64,000 nt of DNA from positions 1,736,001 through 1,800,000 of the forward strand of contig NZ_JADBEJ010000004.1 of assembly GCF_014873915.1 (NCBI RefSeq). The letters run 5' to 3'. Position numbers and translations under genes: made by a program. Positions 26,535-35,098 of this stretch are shown in pieces. The notes beneath the pieces were generated by a model. It did no database searches. It saw nothing but the letters and a program-made list of their open reading frames with translations, and was not told where the DNA came from. The stretch's first letter is position 1, and the number at the start of each line of letters is the position of its first letter. This stretch comes from Amycolatopsis roodepoortensis (GTDB taxonomy: Bacteria; Actinomycetota; Actinomycetes; Mycobacteriales; Pseudonocardiaceae).

Positions 26535-27110
26535 TCAGAGGAAGTCGAGACGACCGGCCAGGCCGAGCACGACTGGGAGGACGCCGAGGCAGAGGAACGC
26601 GGGGAGGAAACACAGGCCGATCGGTGCCGCCAACAGCACTCCCGCCCGTTCCGCGCGTTCCTCGGCTTCGGCGGAGAGCGACTCGCGCAGTCTTCGCGCG
26701 AGGTCCTTCGCGTGCGTGGCGAGCGCGGTGCCCGCCCGCGCCGTCCGGACGGCGGCGACGGCCAGTTCGGTCAGGCCGGGCCGGTCGCGGACCGGCGCCC
26801 AGGCTTCCGCCGGCCCGATGCCGACGGCGAGATGCGACGCCACCGAACGAAGAGCCGCCGCGGTCTTCGGTGAGGCCGTCGGTACGACGGCCTCGAGTGC
26901 GACGGGTACCGGCAGCCCACCCGCCAGGCACGCGGCCAGCAGGTCGAGAGTGGCAGCGGACCGGACGAGTTCGAAGACGCCGTTGTCCCGGGGCGGCCGT
27001 GTCCGAAGCCGCGTGAGAAGCCGTCCTGGCCGCGCTACGCCTCCGGCCGCGACGCGTGGCCAACAGAAGACGGCACCGCCCAGCAGGATCAACGCCGCGC
27101 CGGTCAGCAC
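26535..27110 (-). CDS. TadC-like type II secretion membrane protein
   Basis: A 191-residue protein with the T2SSF (GspF/TadC) layout: an N-terminal helix, a cytosolic helical domain (AATLDLLAACLAGGLPVPVALEAV, KDLARRLRESLSAEAEERAERAG) and two closing hydrophobic helices. Its length is shorter than a canonical TadC of about 300 residues, as expected for the actinobacterial short form. The GTG at 27108-27110 gives 7 nt overlap with the TadB gene. With TadB it would form the inner-membrane platform on which the TadA ATPase acts. Confidence 0.82.
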   Translation of the reverse strand: MLTGAALILLGGAVFCWPRVAAGGVARPGRLLTRLRTRPPRDNGVFELVRSAATLDLLAACLAGGLPVPVALEAVVPTASPKTAAALRSVASHLAVGIGPAEAWAPVRDRPGLTELAVAAVRTARAGTALATHAKDLARRLRESLSAEAEERAERAGVLLAAPIGLCFLPAFLCLGVLPVVLGLAGRLDFL

Positions 27111-27847
27111 GACGCCACCCGCCCGGTGAGGGCGCGGCACCAAGCCGTGCCCGCCCAGATCAGCCCGCTGCCCACGACGAGCAGCAACTGACCGGCGCCC
27201 GTCCCCGTGAGGACCTGGACCGGGCCCGCCCCCATCGCCTCGCCGAGCGGCAGGCACACCAGCGGGAGGACCGCGAGTACGGCGGCACTCGCCCGGGGAC
27301 CGGCCATCTTGGCTTTGAGCCGGCGGCGGAAGCCGATCCCGGCCTCCGCGTCCCGTCTCGCCGCGTCGAGCACGTCGGCCATCGGCAGCCCGAACCGGTT
27401 CGCGAGCGTCCACGCGTTCACCAGTGCCGGTGGCGCGTCCGGATCGGCCGCGGTCTCACCACCGAGCCGGGCGGCCGCGATGAGCCCGCGCAGCCGCTCG
27501 GACGCCGCGGGGATCGCCTCCGCGGTGGCTTCGGCCGCCGTCACCGGATGGGCGCCCGCACGGAGTTCACCGATCATCATCCGCAGAACCGACGCGGTGA
27601 GCTCGGCTTCGGCCAGCGCCGCGTTCGCCCGCGCTCGCGACCGGACCTCCTGGCGGATGGTCACGGTGAGCACGAGTACCGCGACGGCCCAGCCGATCCC
27701 GAGGAACGGCAGGACGAGCAGCGCCGGCAGAGGCCACCAACCCGTCCGAAGCGCCCGTGGCGGACGCCAGGCGATAGGCACGCGAGCCATCGGCCTCGGC
27801 CAGCAGGCCAGTCCCGCGCCGCAGGAGAGCAGGAACCACGGGTTCAT
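27104..27847 (-). CDS. TadB-like type II secretion membrane protein
   Basis: A 247-residue T2SSF-family protein. Two hydrophobic segments near the N-terminus (MNPWFLLSCGAGLACW; LPALLVLPFLGIGWAVAVLVL) are followed by a cytosolic helical domain (AALAEAELTASVLRMMIGELRAG, ANRFGLPMADVLDAARRDAEAG) and two C-terminal helices. It overlaps the ATPase gene by 4 nt (27844-27847) and TadC by 7 nt. It forms the platform with TadC. The sequence is Ala/Arg-rich and otherwise ordinary for the family. Confidence 0.83.
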   Translation of the reverse strand: MNPWFLLSCGAGLACWPRPMARVPIAWRPPRALRTGWWPLPALLVLPFLGIGWAVAVLVLTVTIRQEVRSRARANAALAEAELTASVLRMMIGELRAGAHPVTAAEATAEAIPAASERLRGLIAAARLGGETAADPDAPPALVNAWTLANRFGLPMADVLDAARRDAEAGIGFRRRLKAKMAGPRASAAVLAVLPLVCLPLGEAMGAGPVQVLTGTGAGQLLLVVGSGLIWAGTAWCRALTGRVASC

Positions 27848-28986
27848 GCCGCCAACTCCTCGAACGGAGTTTCGTCGCCGATCCAGGTGCCTTTGCTCCA
27901 GACCGGAACGACTTTGGCCTCGCCTCGATAGGACCGGAGGACGCCGACCTCGTCCAGCCGCCGGATCCCGCTCGGCAGCCGGACCATGTGCAGGACCACC
28001 CGCACCGCTGCCGTCAGCTGGCTGTGCAAAGCGTCCCGTTTCAGCCCGCCGAGCGCGGCCAGCGCCTCCATCCGCGCGGGGACCTCCTCCGAGGAATTGG
28101 CGTGCACGGTGCAGCCGCCACCTTCGTGCCCGGTGTTCATCGCGTTGAGCAACGCGATCACCTCCCCGCCGCGTACTTCTCCGACGACCAGGCGGTCCGG
28201 ACGCATTCGCAGCGCCTGACGCACCAGTTCGCTCAGCCCGATCTCGCCCGCGCCCTCGACGTTGGCCGGGCGGGTGAGCAGGCTGACGAACTGCGGATGG
28301 TCCGGTTGCAGTTCTCCGGCGTCCTCGACGCAGACGATGCGTTCGGACGGCGGGACGGCGCCGAGCAACGCGGCGAGCAAGGTCGTCTTGCCCGTCCCGG
28401 TCCCGCCGGAGACCACGAACGCGAGCCGTCGCCGGATGACCGAGTCGAGCAGATCCGCGCCGCTGGTGCCGAACACCCCGCGCAACCGGAGTTCGGCGAG
28501 ATCATGGGTGGCGGGCCGGAGGACGCGGAGCGAGAGGGAGGTCCCGGCTGGCGCGAGCGGCGGGAGTACCGCGTGCATCCGGACCCGGCCTTGTGGCCCC
28601 ACTCCCGGCAACCAGCAGTCGGCGAACGGTTGCGCGTCGTCCAGCCGTCGCCCGCCTGCGAGGGCGAGCCGCTGGGCCAGTCGGCGGACCGCTTCCTCGT
28701 CGGCGAAACGGATGTCCGTCGCCTTGGGGCCTTCACCGGTGTCCACCCAGACCTCGTCGGGAGCGGACACGAGGATGTCGGTGACGCCGGGCTCTTCGAG
28801 AAGCGGCGCGAGGGGGCCGGCGCCGACGAACTCGTCACGGGCCAGCCGGACCGCTCCGAGGACGGCGTCCTGCCCGAGCGCGCCGCCCGCTTCGGCGCGG
28901 ACCGCCCGAGCGACGCTCACCGGATCCGCCGGGGCGGCCGATCCGGCCAGCCGCCGCCGGACCCGCTCGACCAGGTCTTCGGTCAT
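27844..28986 (-). CDS. TadA/CpaF-family secretion ATPase
   Basis: A 380-residue hexameric ATPase that powers assembly of Flp-type pili. The N-terminal domain has the CpaF-type GPLAPLLEEPGVTDILVSAPDEVWV. The motor domain has Walker A VSGGTGTGKTTLL at about residue 182, an Asp box (ERIVCVEDAGEL), a Walker B-like RPDRLVVGEVRGGEV and the His box (TGHEGGGCTVHANS). The ATG at 28984-28986 overlaps the upstream CpaE-like gene by 4 nt. The long in-frame upstream extension is a shadow of that gene. Confidence 0.93.
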   Translation of the reverse strand: MTEDLVERVRRRLAGSAAPADPVSVARAVRAEAGGALGQDAVLGAVRLARDEFVGAGPLAPLLEEPGVTDILVSAPDEVWVDTGEGPKATDIRFADEEAVRRLAQRLALAGGRRLDDAQPFADCWLPGVGPQGRVRMHAVLPPLAPAGTSLSLRVLRPATHDLAELRLRGVFGTSGADLLDSVIRRRLAFVVSGGTGTGKTTLLAALLGAVPPSERIVCVEDAGELQPDHPQFVSLLTRPANVEGAGEIGLSELVRQALRMRPDRLVVGEVRGGEVIALLNAMNTGHEGGGCTVHANSSEEVPARMEALAALGGLKRDALHSQLTAAVRVVLHMVRLPSGIRRLDEVGVLRSYRGEAKVVPVWSKGTWIGDETPFEELAA

Positions 28987-30056
28987 CTCGACGCACCGGC
29001 CAGGTTTCCGCGCGCCGCCGCGAGGACCTCGGTGGCCGCCGTCGCCAGGTGCCCGCGATGTCTCGGGACGAATTCGCCCCGGTCGAGGGCCAGCGAGAGG
29101 GACCGCTCGCGGCCCATCGACGTGATGAGCGGGACGCCGACGGCGTCGGCGATCTCCTGAGGGATCAGCCCGGCGGGCGACGGCCCGCGGACCGCGACAC
29201 CGATCCTCGTCGCGTGGGGTTCGAGCCTGGCCAGGACCTGTTTCGCGGCGGCGCAGGCACGGAGTTCCGCGGGGACGACGACCACGACGAGATCGGCCAG
29301 CCTGATCGCGGCGGACGTCTCGGGGCCGAAATATCTCGGCAGATCGCAGACGACGGTCCGCCCCGCGCGCCGTCCGGCGTTCAGCACGCCCTCGATCGCC
29401 TCGGGCCCGGGGCCGTGTCCTTCCCGTCCATAGGACACAAAGGACAGTGAGCCGGTCGAGTACTTCTTTCGCGGCAGGGCTTCGCTCAACGCGGCCATGG
29501 ACACCCTGCCGCCGAGGTCGAGCTCCGGCCACCGGGGCCCGCGATCACGTTCGGCGGCGAGGAGTACGTCGACCCCGCCGCCGAGCGGGTCGCAGTCGAC
29601 CAGCAGCCCGCCGGTGCCGGACTTCTCCGCTTGATACGCGACGGCGGCCGCCAGCACGGAAGCCCCGGCACCGCCACGCCCGCCGATGATCCCGATGACG
29701 ACGCCGTCGTCACGCGCCGGCCCGTCGACGACGTCGGCGAATTCGCCGATGAGGTCGGCTTCCTCGTCCGGGAGCGAAAGGACCTTCTCCGAACCGGTGT
29801 TGAAGGCGCGCTCCCACGTCACCGGTGTCGGTGCGCCCTTGCAGATCAGCAGGACCTTGTTCCGCCGTAGCAGGCGGTTCGGCGCGCTCGCGGCCTCCTC
29901 GTCGAGGACCACGAGCGGCGCGCGAGCCCATCTTCCGCGCGCCGCGTCCAGATCGGGTGCGCGTTCGACCTCGCAGCCCGCGGCGGCGGCCACGCGCAGG
30001 ATCTCGTCGAGCAGGATTTCGTCGCCGGCGACGACGAGCGGACGTTCCACGGTCAT
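28983..30056 (-). CDS. CpaE/Ssd-like MinD-family protein
   Basis: A 357-residue protein with a receiver-like N-terminal domain (residues 1-120) and a MinD/ParA-type ATPase domain. The deviant Walker A is GIIGGRGGAGASVLAAA, where the usual GKGGxGK(S/T) Lys pair is replaced by Arg and Ala, so nucleotide binding is doubtful. The switch region is LLVDCDPLGGGVDVLL. In mycobacteria the syntenic protein is Ssd, a septum-site-determining protein. In Caulobacter CpaE localises the pilus machine. GGGGGAG precedes the ATG at 30056. It is the first gene of the tad operon. Confidence 0.88.
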   Translation of the reverse strand: MTVERPLVVAGDEILLDEILRVAAAAGCEVERAPDLDAARGRWARAPLVVLDEEAASAPNRLLRRNKVLLICKGAPTPVTWERAFNTGSEKVLSLPDEEADLIGEFADVVDGPARDDGVVIGIIGGRGGAGASVLAAAVAYQAEKSGTGGLLVDCDPLGGGVDVLLAAERDRGPRWPELDLGGRVSMAALSEALPRKKYSTGSLSFVSYGREGHGPGPEAIEGVLNAGRRAGRTVVCDLPRYFGPETSAAIRLADLVVVVVPAELRACAAAKQVLARLEPHATRIGVAVRGPSPAGLIPQEIADAVGVPLITSMGRERSLSLALDRGEFVPRHRGHLATAATEVLAAARGNLAGASR

Positions 30057-30143
30057 GACTCCCCCAGTGATTCGGTCGGACTCGGGTGATGACTCCACGG
30101 TCGCGCCGGTCGCCCACCGCGCACAACGCCATTCCGTCCCACC

Positions 30144-30170
30144 TGTGGACAACCGGGGTGTTGTGGACAA
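30144..30170. promoter_or_regulatory. Two DnaA-box matches upstream of the CpaE/Ssd-like gene
   Basis: TGTGGACAA at 30144-30152 and again at 30162-30170 are exact reverse complements of TTGTCCACA, in direct orientation with centres 18 bp apart. They sit about 90-115 bp upstream of the CpaE/Ssd start codon, inside its likely promoter region. DnaA control of a cell-cycle-linked gene is an attractive inference. Chance occurrence of one box is possible, but two in 27 bp is less likely. Confidence 0.45.
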
Positions 30171-30365
30171 CTCCGCCACGGGAAACCGGTTTCCCGCGGT
30201 TTTGTCGGACCCTTTCCACTACGAACCCACGACTCTGATCGCAGCCGGAAACGAGCACGAAAATTGTTGAGAGAAAAGAAAGTTAACGAACTCCGGCCGG
30301 TTCCTGCGTTGCCCGGGCGGGGTTTTCGCGGCCGTCGAGGTCTGAACCACTGACACCGCAAGGGA

Positions 30366-30466
30366 TCGAGGAGGCGGCCCCCGCCAGGGGGGAGGGACGA
30401 GGGCCGCCTGGGGTTCAGCCCCGGGGGGTCGGACTGAACCTGGGCCCGGTGCAACACCGGGACAAT
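30366..30466 (-). ncRNA. 6C RNA (two C-loop hairpins)
   Basis: Read on the minus strand, two adjacent hairpins each expose a run of six C in the loop. Hairpin 1 has stem GGTTCAG/CTGAACC at 30440-30434 and 30418-30412, with C6 at 30428-30423. Hairpin 2 has stem AGGCGGCCC/GGGCCGCCT at 30409-30401 and 30380-30372, with C6 at 30392-30387. This is the defining architecture of the actinobacterial 6C RNA. In mycobacteria the 6C RNA (B11) lies in the same place and orientation, between the Ssd-like and HAD genes. A third hairpin, CCCGGTG/CACCGGG, lies at its 5' side (30445-30461). Exact ends are estimates. Confidence 0.88.
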
Positions 30467-30633
30467 CTCACTGTAACTCCGGTACCGGCCCGTTGCGGGC
30501 GACCTCCGTACCCACAATTCGATAACGGCACGACGCGCCGGATCGAGTGGGCGGTCGTGAATTTTCCACCGCGCCGGACCGATCGTGGTCGACCAACGGG
30601 CGCGCGCCCGTCCGGCTCTCCTATCCTTGGCGA

Positions 30634-31431
30634 GTGGACCGACCCAGCACGACGCCAAACCAGGTCGCGGCGTTCTTCGATCTCGACAAGACGATCATCG
30701 CGTCATCGAGCGCGTTGGCCTTCAGCAAGCCCCTTTTGCGCGAAGGCCTCATCAACCGCCGAGCCGCGCTTCGCAGCGCGTACGCCCAACTCGTCTTCTC
30801 CCTCGCGGGCGCGGACGCGGCGAAGACCGAGCGGATGCGGGCCGAGGTTTCCGCGCTGTGCACCGGATGGGACGTCGCGCAGGTGTCCGCGATCGTCCGC
30901 GAGACGCTGCACGACGTCGTCGACCCGCTCGTCTACGCGGAGGCGGCGGAACTGATCTCCTCGCATCGAGCGGAGGGGCACGACGTCGTGGTGCTGTCGG
31001 CGACCGGCGAGGAAGTCGTCGCACCGGTCGCCGAAATGCTCGGCGCGACGCGAAGCGTGGCCACGCGGATGCAGATTGTGGACGGTCGCTACTCGGGCGA
31101 AGTCGATTTCTACTGCTACGGCGAAAACAAGGCCGTCGCCGCGAAACAACTCGCGACGACCTACGGCTACGACCTCACCCAGTGCCACGCGTACACCGAT
31201 TCGAGCACGGACATCCCGCTCCTCGAAGTCGTCGGACGGCCGCATGCCGTCAACCCCGACCGCGTCCTGCGCAAGCACGCGACGGAACAGGGCTGGGAGA
31301 TCCTCGCCTTCGAGCACCCGATGTCGCTGCGGACCCGGATCCCGGCGCGCTCGGCCGGACTGGTCGCGCTCGGCGCCGTCGCCGCGGGGGCCACCTGGTA
31401 CGGCTACAACCGGCGCAAACGCACCCGCTGA
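30634..31431 (+). CDS. HAD-superfamily IB phosphatase (SerB-like)
   Basis: A 265-residue HAD hydrolase of the IB/SerB-like group. Motif I is FFDLDKTI (nucleophile Asp and acid Asp), motif II VVVLSATGEEVV, motif III a Lys near GENKAVAAKQL, and motif IV HAYTDSSTDIPLLEVVG. The family includes phosphoserine and acyl-phosphate phosphatases. It ends in a hydrophobic helix plus RRKRTR, suggesting membrane association. The GTG at 30634 is about 6 nt from a TATCCT -10-like element, so the mRNA may be nearly leaderless. It is flanked by 6C and Ms1-like RNAs, exactly as in mycobacteria. Substrate unknown. Confidence 0.9.
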   Translation: MDRPSTTPNQVAAFFDLDKTIIASSSALAFSKPLLREGLINRRAALRSAYAQLVFSLAGADAAKTERMRAEVSALCTGWDVAQVSAIVRETLHDVVDPLVYAEAAELISSHRAEGHDVVVLSATGEEVVAPVAEMLGATRSVATRMQIVDGRYSGEVDFYCYGENKAVAAKQLATTYGYDLTQCHAYTDSSTDIPLLEVVGRPHAVNPDRVLRKHATEQGWEILAFEHPMSLRTRIPARSAGLVALGAVAAGATWYGYNRRKRTR

Positions 31432-31550
31432 GCACACACCCACACGGCGGTACCGGGCCGGTTTTCGCAGTCAGGGCCGCGAATTGTCCGTCGCGGAGGG
31501 TGCCCGTGTCACTAGATCGAGCCTCTGTACCGGTGCACCCGTCTGCGCAC

Positions 31551-31579
31551 TTGAAGTGACCCGGCTCACGGCGTAGAAA
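31551..31579 (+). promoter_or_regulatory. Promoter of the Ms1-like RNA
   Basis: TTGAAG (31551-31556) and TAGAAA (31574-31579) form a sigma-70-like -35/-10 pair with a 17-bp spacer. This predicts transcription from about 31586. It is among the closest matches to consensus that I noticed in the window, in keeping with a highly expressed stable RNA. Confidence 0.7.
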
Positions 31580-31585
31580 GTAGGT

Positions 31586-31835
31586 GCGGACGTTCGGTCG
31601 GCCAGGGAACAGGTAGAAGAGAAGCCTGTTCCACCCCGGCGAATCTCCGTGTGCGGACACCGGGTACCCACGCGCAGCGCGCCGCGGGAGGCTCGTCGTC
31701 TAGGGACTGCGTACCGGGACGCCGGACGCCGAGTCCATGAAGGTACGACCAGAGTTGCACGCTTGGTCGCCCGAGTGGTCCGCACCGACTGGCGGCGCCC
31801 GCCGGCTTCTTGCCGACGGGCGCCGCCAGTGTTTT
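31586..31835 (+). ncRNA. Ms1-like small RNA (RNA-polymerase-binding type)
   Basis: A 250-nt transcript is predicted from the promoter at 31551-31579 to the terminator at 31788-31835, and no protein frame there looks real. Near the 5' end a perfect hairpin GGAACAGG/CCTGTTCC occupies 31606-31632. In mycobacteria the gap after the HAD gene encodes the abundant Ms1/MTS2823 RNA, which binds core RNA polymerase in stationary phase. Identity here rests on synteny, size, promoter and terminator, because Ms1 primary sequence is poorly conserved. A covariance search would settle it. Confidence 0.72.
31788..31835 (+). terminator. Intrinsic terminator of the Ms1-like RNA
   Basis: ACTGGCGGCGCCCG (31788-31801) and CGGGCGCCGCCAGT (31817-31830) are perfect 14-bp arms around a 15-nt loop, followed by GTTTT. 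This is one of few terminators in the window with a T-run on the plus strand. Confidence 0.85.
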
Positions 31836-31909
31836 GCCCCCGATTTCAAGCGTGACAGGCCCCTTCGCGTCCCTTTGTGTATGAACGGACCGTTCGTGCG
31901 GGTGGCCGA

Positions 31910-31938
31910 TGGACAAGCAAAGTGCTCGTGGGTAGCTT
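31910..31938 (+). promoter_or_regulatory. Probable promoter of the nagZ-namZ operon
   Basis: TGGACA (31910-31915) and TAGCTT (31933-31938) are spaced by 17 bp, 70 bp before the NagZ start. A 13-bp perfect palindrome GAACGGACCGTTC lies just upstream at 31883-31895. A similar GTGGGTAGC(C/T)T -10 region precedes the MurR-like gene, which would allow co-regulation. Confidence 0.45.
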
Positions 31939-32007
31939 CCGGATATCAGTGCTTCCAGGTGGACTTCTTTCCATCTGAGAGTCAGGCACGAATCTGGGAG
32001 GCTTGAG

Positions 32008-33822
32008 GTGACGACCCGAACCGCGCACGCCCGTCATCGGAGGATCCATGCGCTCGCCCTGCCCCTCGCGGGCCTGCTCACCCTGGGTGCTGGAGCCTCG
32101 GTGGCGGTTCCGGCGACCGCGCAGCCGGTGACGGCGGACGTCGAGGCGCAGCGGACGCTGCGCGGGCTGACCCTGGAGCAGAAGGTCGGGCAGCTGTTCG
32201 TCACGTGGGTGAACGGGAAGTCCGCCGACGAGGTCAACGCCAAGAACAAGGCCGACTTCGGCGTCGACACCCCCGCGCAGGTGGTCGAGAAGTACCACCT
32301 GGGCGGCGTCATCTACTTCAACAACGACAGCCGCGACAACTTCGACGACCCGGTGCAGGTCGCCAAGCTGTCCAACGGGCTCCAGCGGGCCGCGCTCCGC
32401 AGCGGCGCCCGCATCCCGTTGCAGATCGCGACCGACCAGGAAGGCGGCACGGTCACCCGGATGGGTGCCCCCGCCACCGAGCTGCCGAACGCCATGGCGA
32501 TCTCGGCCGGCCGTGACACCAAGGCCGCGCAGGAGGCCGCCCGCATCCTCGGGCACGAACTGCGCGCCGTCGGTATCAACCAGGACTTCGCCCCCGACGC
32601 CGACGTGAACTCCAACCCGGCCAACCCGGTGATCGGCGTCCGGTCGTTCTCCGGCCGCCCGGAGCTGGCGAGCCAGTTCGTCGAGGCCCAGGTGAGGGGC
32701 TTCCAGAACTCCGGACGTCGCTCCGAGACGGTGTCCGCGGCCGCGAAGCATTTCCCCGGTCACGGCGACGCGGCCACCGACAGCCACCACGAGCTGCCCA
32801 GAATCGACCGCAGCGAGGCGAGCTGGCGCGCGACCGACGTGCCCCCGTTCAAAGCCGCCATCAAGGCGGGCATCGACTCGATCATGAGCGCGCACATCCA
32901 GTTCCCCAGCCTCGACCCGTCGGGGGAGCCGGCCACGCTGTCGAAGCCGATCCTCACCGGCAAGCTGCGCGAGGAGCTCGGGTACCGCGGCGTCGTCGTC
33001 ACCGACTCGCTCTCGATGGACGCCGTGCGCGAGATGCACACCGACGCGGAGATCCCGGTGCTCGCGCTGAAGGCGGGCATCGACCAGCTGCTCATGCCGG
33101 TGAACCTCGAACTCGCGATCAACTCGGTGCTCGACGCCGTCCGCAAGGGTGAGCTGACCGAGCAGCGCATCGACGAGAGCGTCCTGCGGGTGCTCAAGCT
33201 CAAGCTGAACCGCGGCATTCTGACCTCGCCGTTCGTCGACCCGGCCAAGGTGATGACGAAGGTCGGCACCCCGGCCAACCTCGCGACCGCGCAGGGCATC
33301 GCCGACCGGTCGGTCACCGCCATCCGCAACGACGGCGGCGTCCTTCCGCTCAAGCAGCAGCCCGCGAAGACACTCGTGACCGGTTGGGGCGTGAGCACGA
33401 CGGCGTCCCTGGCCGCGAAGCTCACCGCGCACGGCACGCAGGCGACCGCGTTGCAGACCGGGCAGACGCCGACCGACGCGCAGATCTCGCAGGCCGTCGC
33501 GGCGGCGAAGAACGTCGACCTCGTCGTCGTGCTGACCAACAACGTCGGCACGTATCCGTTGCAGGGCAAGCTGTTGCAGGCGCTGGCCGACACCGGGAAA
33601 CCCGTCGTCGCGGTCGCCGCCCAGATCCCCTACGACGCTGGTTACGAGAACCCGATCAAGACGTGGCTCGCCACGTACGGCTACATCTCGCCTTCGCTCG
33701 AGGCGCTGGCGAAGGTGATCCTCGGGAAGGTGACACCGCAGGGCAAGCTGCCGGTGGACGTTCCCGCGGGCAAGGACGTCGGCACGGTGAAGTACCCCTT
33801 CGGCCACGGGCTGACCTGGTGA
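32008..33822 (+). CDS. nagZ: Beta-N-acetylglucosaminidase NagZ-like, GH3, secreted
   Basis: A 604-residue GH3 enzyme with a signal peptide of about 38 residues. It removes GlcNAc from peptidoglycan fragments. The TIM-barrel domain has TDQEGGTVTRM, the NagZ loop AAKHFPGHGDAATDSHHELP with the catalytic His/Asp dyad, and the nucleophile in VVVTDSLSMDAV. Unlike enterobacterial NagZ of about 340 residues, it has a second domain (about 390-604), as in Bacillus NagZ (YbzB/YbbD). The GTG at 32008 has GGGAGG upstream. It overlaps namZ by 4 nt, so the two act in sequence on muropeptide glycans outside the cell. Confidence 0.93.
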   Translation: MTTRTAHARHRRIHALALPLAGLLTLGAGASVAVPATAQPVTADVEAQRTLRGLTLEQKVGQLFVTWVNGKSADEVNAKNKADFGVDTPAQVVEKYHLGGVIYFNNDSRDNFDDPVQVAKLSNGLQRAALRSGARIPLQIATDQEGGTVTRMGAPATELPNAMAISAGRDTKAAQEAARILGHELRAVGINQDFAPDADVNSNPANPVIGVRSFSGRPELASQFVEAQVRGFQNSGRRSETVSAAAKHFPGHGDAATDSHHELPRIDRSEASWRATDVPPFKAAIKAGIDSIMSAHIQFPSLDPSGEPATLSKPILTGKLREELGYRGVVVTDSLSMDAVREMHTDAEIPVLALKAGIDQLLMPVNLELAINSVLDAVRKGELTEQRIDESVLRVLKLKLNRGILTSPFVDPAKVMTKVGTPANLATAQGIADRSVTAIRNDGGVLPLKQQPAKTLVTGWGVSTTASLAAKLTAHGTQATALQTGQTPTDAQISQAVAAAKNVDLVVVLTNNVGTYPLQGKLLQALADTGKPVVAVAAQIPYDAGYENPIKTWLATYGYISPSLEALAKVILGKVTPQGKLPVDVPAGKDVGTVKYPFGHGLTW

Positions 33823-35087
33823 ACCTCAACCGCCGCCACTTCCTCGCCACCGGCGCGCTCGCGGTGCCCGCGCTGACGGCCGGGTCCTCGGTCGCGGGGG
33901 CCCAGCCGGAAAGCGAGAGCAAAGGTCCCTCGCTCACCCGTACCGGAGCGGACGTGCTCGCCGCCCGGGGTTGGGCGCCGCTGTCCGGCCGCAAGCTCGG
34001 CGTGCTGTCGAATCCGACAGGTGTGCTGGCGAGCGGCGACCACATCGTCGACTCGATGGTCGCCGCCGGCGTCCGGCCGCTCGCCGCGTTCGGGCCGGAG
34101 CACGGTTTCCGCGGCAGCGCGCAAGCGGGCGGCTCCGAGGGCGACTACACCGATCCTCGCACCGGCGTGCCCGTCTACGACGCGTACGGCGCCGACGCGA
34201 CGAAGCTCGCCGGGATGTTCACAAAGGCCGGCGTCGACACCGTCGTCTTCGACATCGCCGACGTCGGCGCGCGGTTCTACACCTACATCTGGTCGCTGTA
34301 CACGGCGATGGTCGCGGCGGCGAAGGTCGGCGCGGCGGTCGTCGTGCTGGACCGGCCGAACCCGTTGGGCGGCAAGGCCGCCGGGCCGATGCTGAACCCG
34401 GCGTTCGCCTCGGGGGTCGGCCGGAAGCCGATCGTGCAGCAGCACGGCATGACCGTCGGCGAGCTCGCGCGGTTCTTCGCCGCCGAGTTCCTGCCCGCCG
34501 AGGGCGTCACGCCGGGCAGGCTCGAAATAGTCGAAGTGCGGGACTGGCGACGTGACCAGCTCTTCGAGCGCACCGGGCTGACGTGGGTCCCGCCGAGCCC
34601 GAACATGCCGACGCCGGAGACCGCGCTCGTCTATCCCGGCACCGGGATGTTCGAGGGCACCGTGTTCTCCGAAGGCCGGGGCACCACCCGGCCGTTCGAG
34701 ATCATCGGCGCGCCGGGCCTCGACTGGCGCTGGCGCGAGAAGCTCGGCGAGCTGCGGCTGCCCGGGGTGAAGTTCCGCGAAGCGTACTTCGTGCCGACGT
34801 TCGGCAAGTTCGTGAACGAGCCCTGCGGTGGCGTACAGGTGACTGTCACGGACCCGCGGGCGTTCGACGCCATCCGCACCGCGGTCACCATGTTCGTCAC
34901 CGCGAAACAGGTGCATCCGGACAAGTTCAAGTGGCGGCCCGACAACTTCCTCGACAAGCTGTCCGGCTCCGACAGGTTGCGCACGATGATCGACAAGGGC
35001 GCCGCAGTGGACGAGATCGTCGGGTCCTGGCAGGCCGAACTGGCCGAATTCGACCGGAAACGCCGTCGCCATCTCATCTACCGCTGA
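33819..35087 (+). CDS. namZ: Exo-beta-N-acetylmuramidase NamZ-like (DUF1343/YbbC)
   Basis: A 422-residue protein of the DUF1343/YbbC family, now known as NamZ (GH171), which releases MurNAc from non-reducing ends of peptidoglycan glycans. The N-terminus NRRHFLATGALAVPAL is a Tat signal. Family motifs include LGVLSNPTG, FGPEHGFRG, VFDIADVGARFYTYIW and VVLDRPNPLGG. Conserved WVPPSPNMPT and EGRGTTRPFE follow, as in the catalytic face of the family. The GTG at 33819 overlaps the nagZ stop by 4 nt. With NagZ it would generate free GlcNAc and MurNAc. Confidence 0.93.
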   Translation: MNLNRRHFLATGALAVPALTAGSSVAGAQPESESKGPSLTRTGADVLAARGWAPLSGRKLGVLSNPTGVLASGDHIVDSMVAAGVRPLAAFGPEHGFRGSAQAGGSEGDYTDPRTGVPVYDAYGADATKLAGMFTKAGVDTVVFDIADVGARFYTYIWSLYTAMVAAAKVGAAVVVLDRPNPLGGKAAGPMLNPAFASGVGRKPIVQQHGMTVGELARFFAAEFLPAEGVTPGRLEIVEVRDWRRDQLFERTGLTWVPPSPNMPTPETALVYPGTGMFEGTVFSEGRGTTRPFEIIGAPGLDWRWREKLGELRLPGVKFREAYFVPTFGKFVNEPCGGVQVTVTDPRAFDAIRTAVTMFVTAKQVHPDKFKWRPDNFLDKLSGSDRLRTMIDKGAAVDEIVGSWQAELAEFDRKRRRHLIYR

Positions 35088-35098
35088 GAGGAACGACC

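Noticed and set aside
27844..29532. Longer TadA ATPase starting upstream of 28986
   Set aside because: The extension overlaps the CpaE-like gene in another frame and has random Arg/Gly composition. ATG 28986 gives the family N-terminus and a 4-nt overlap.
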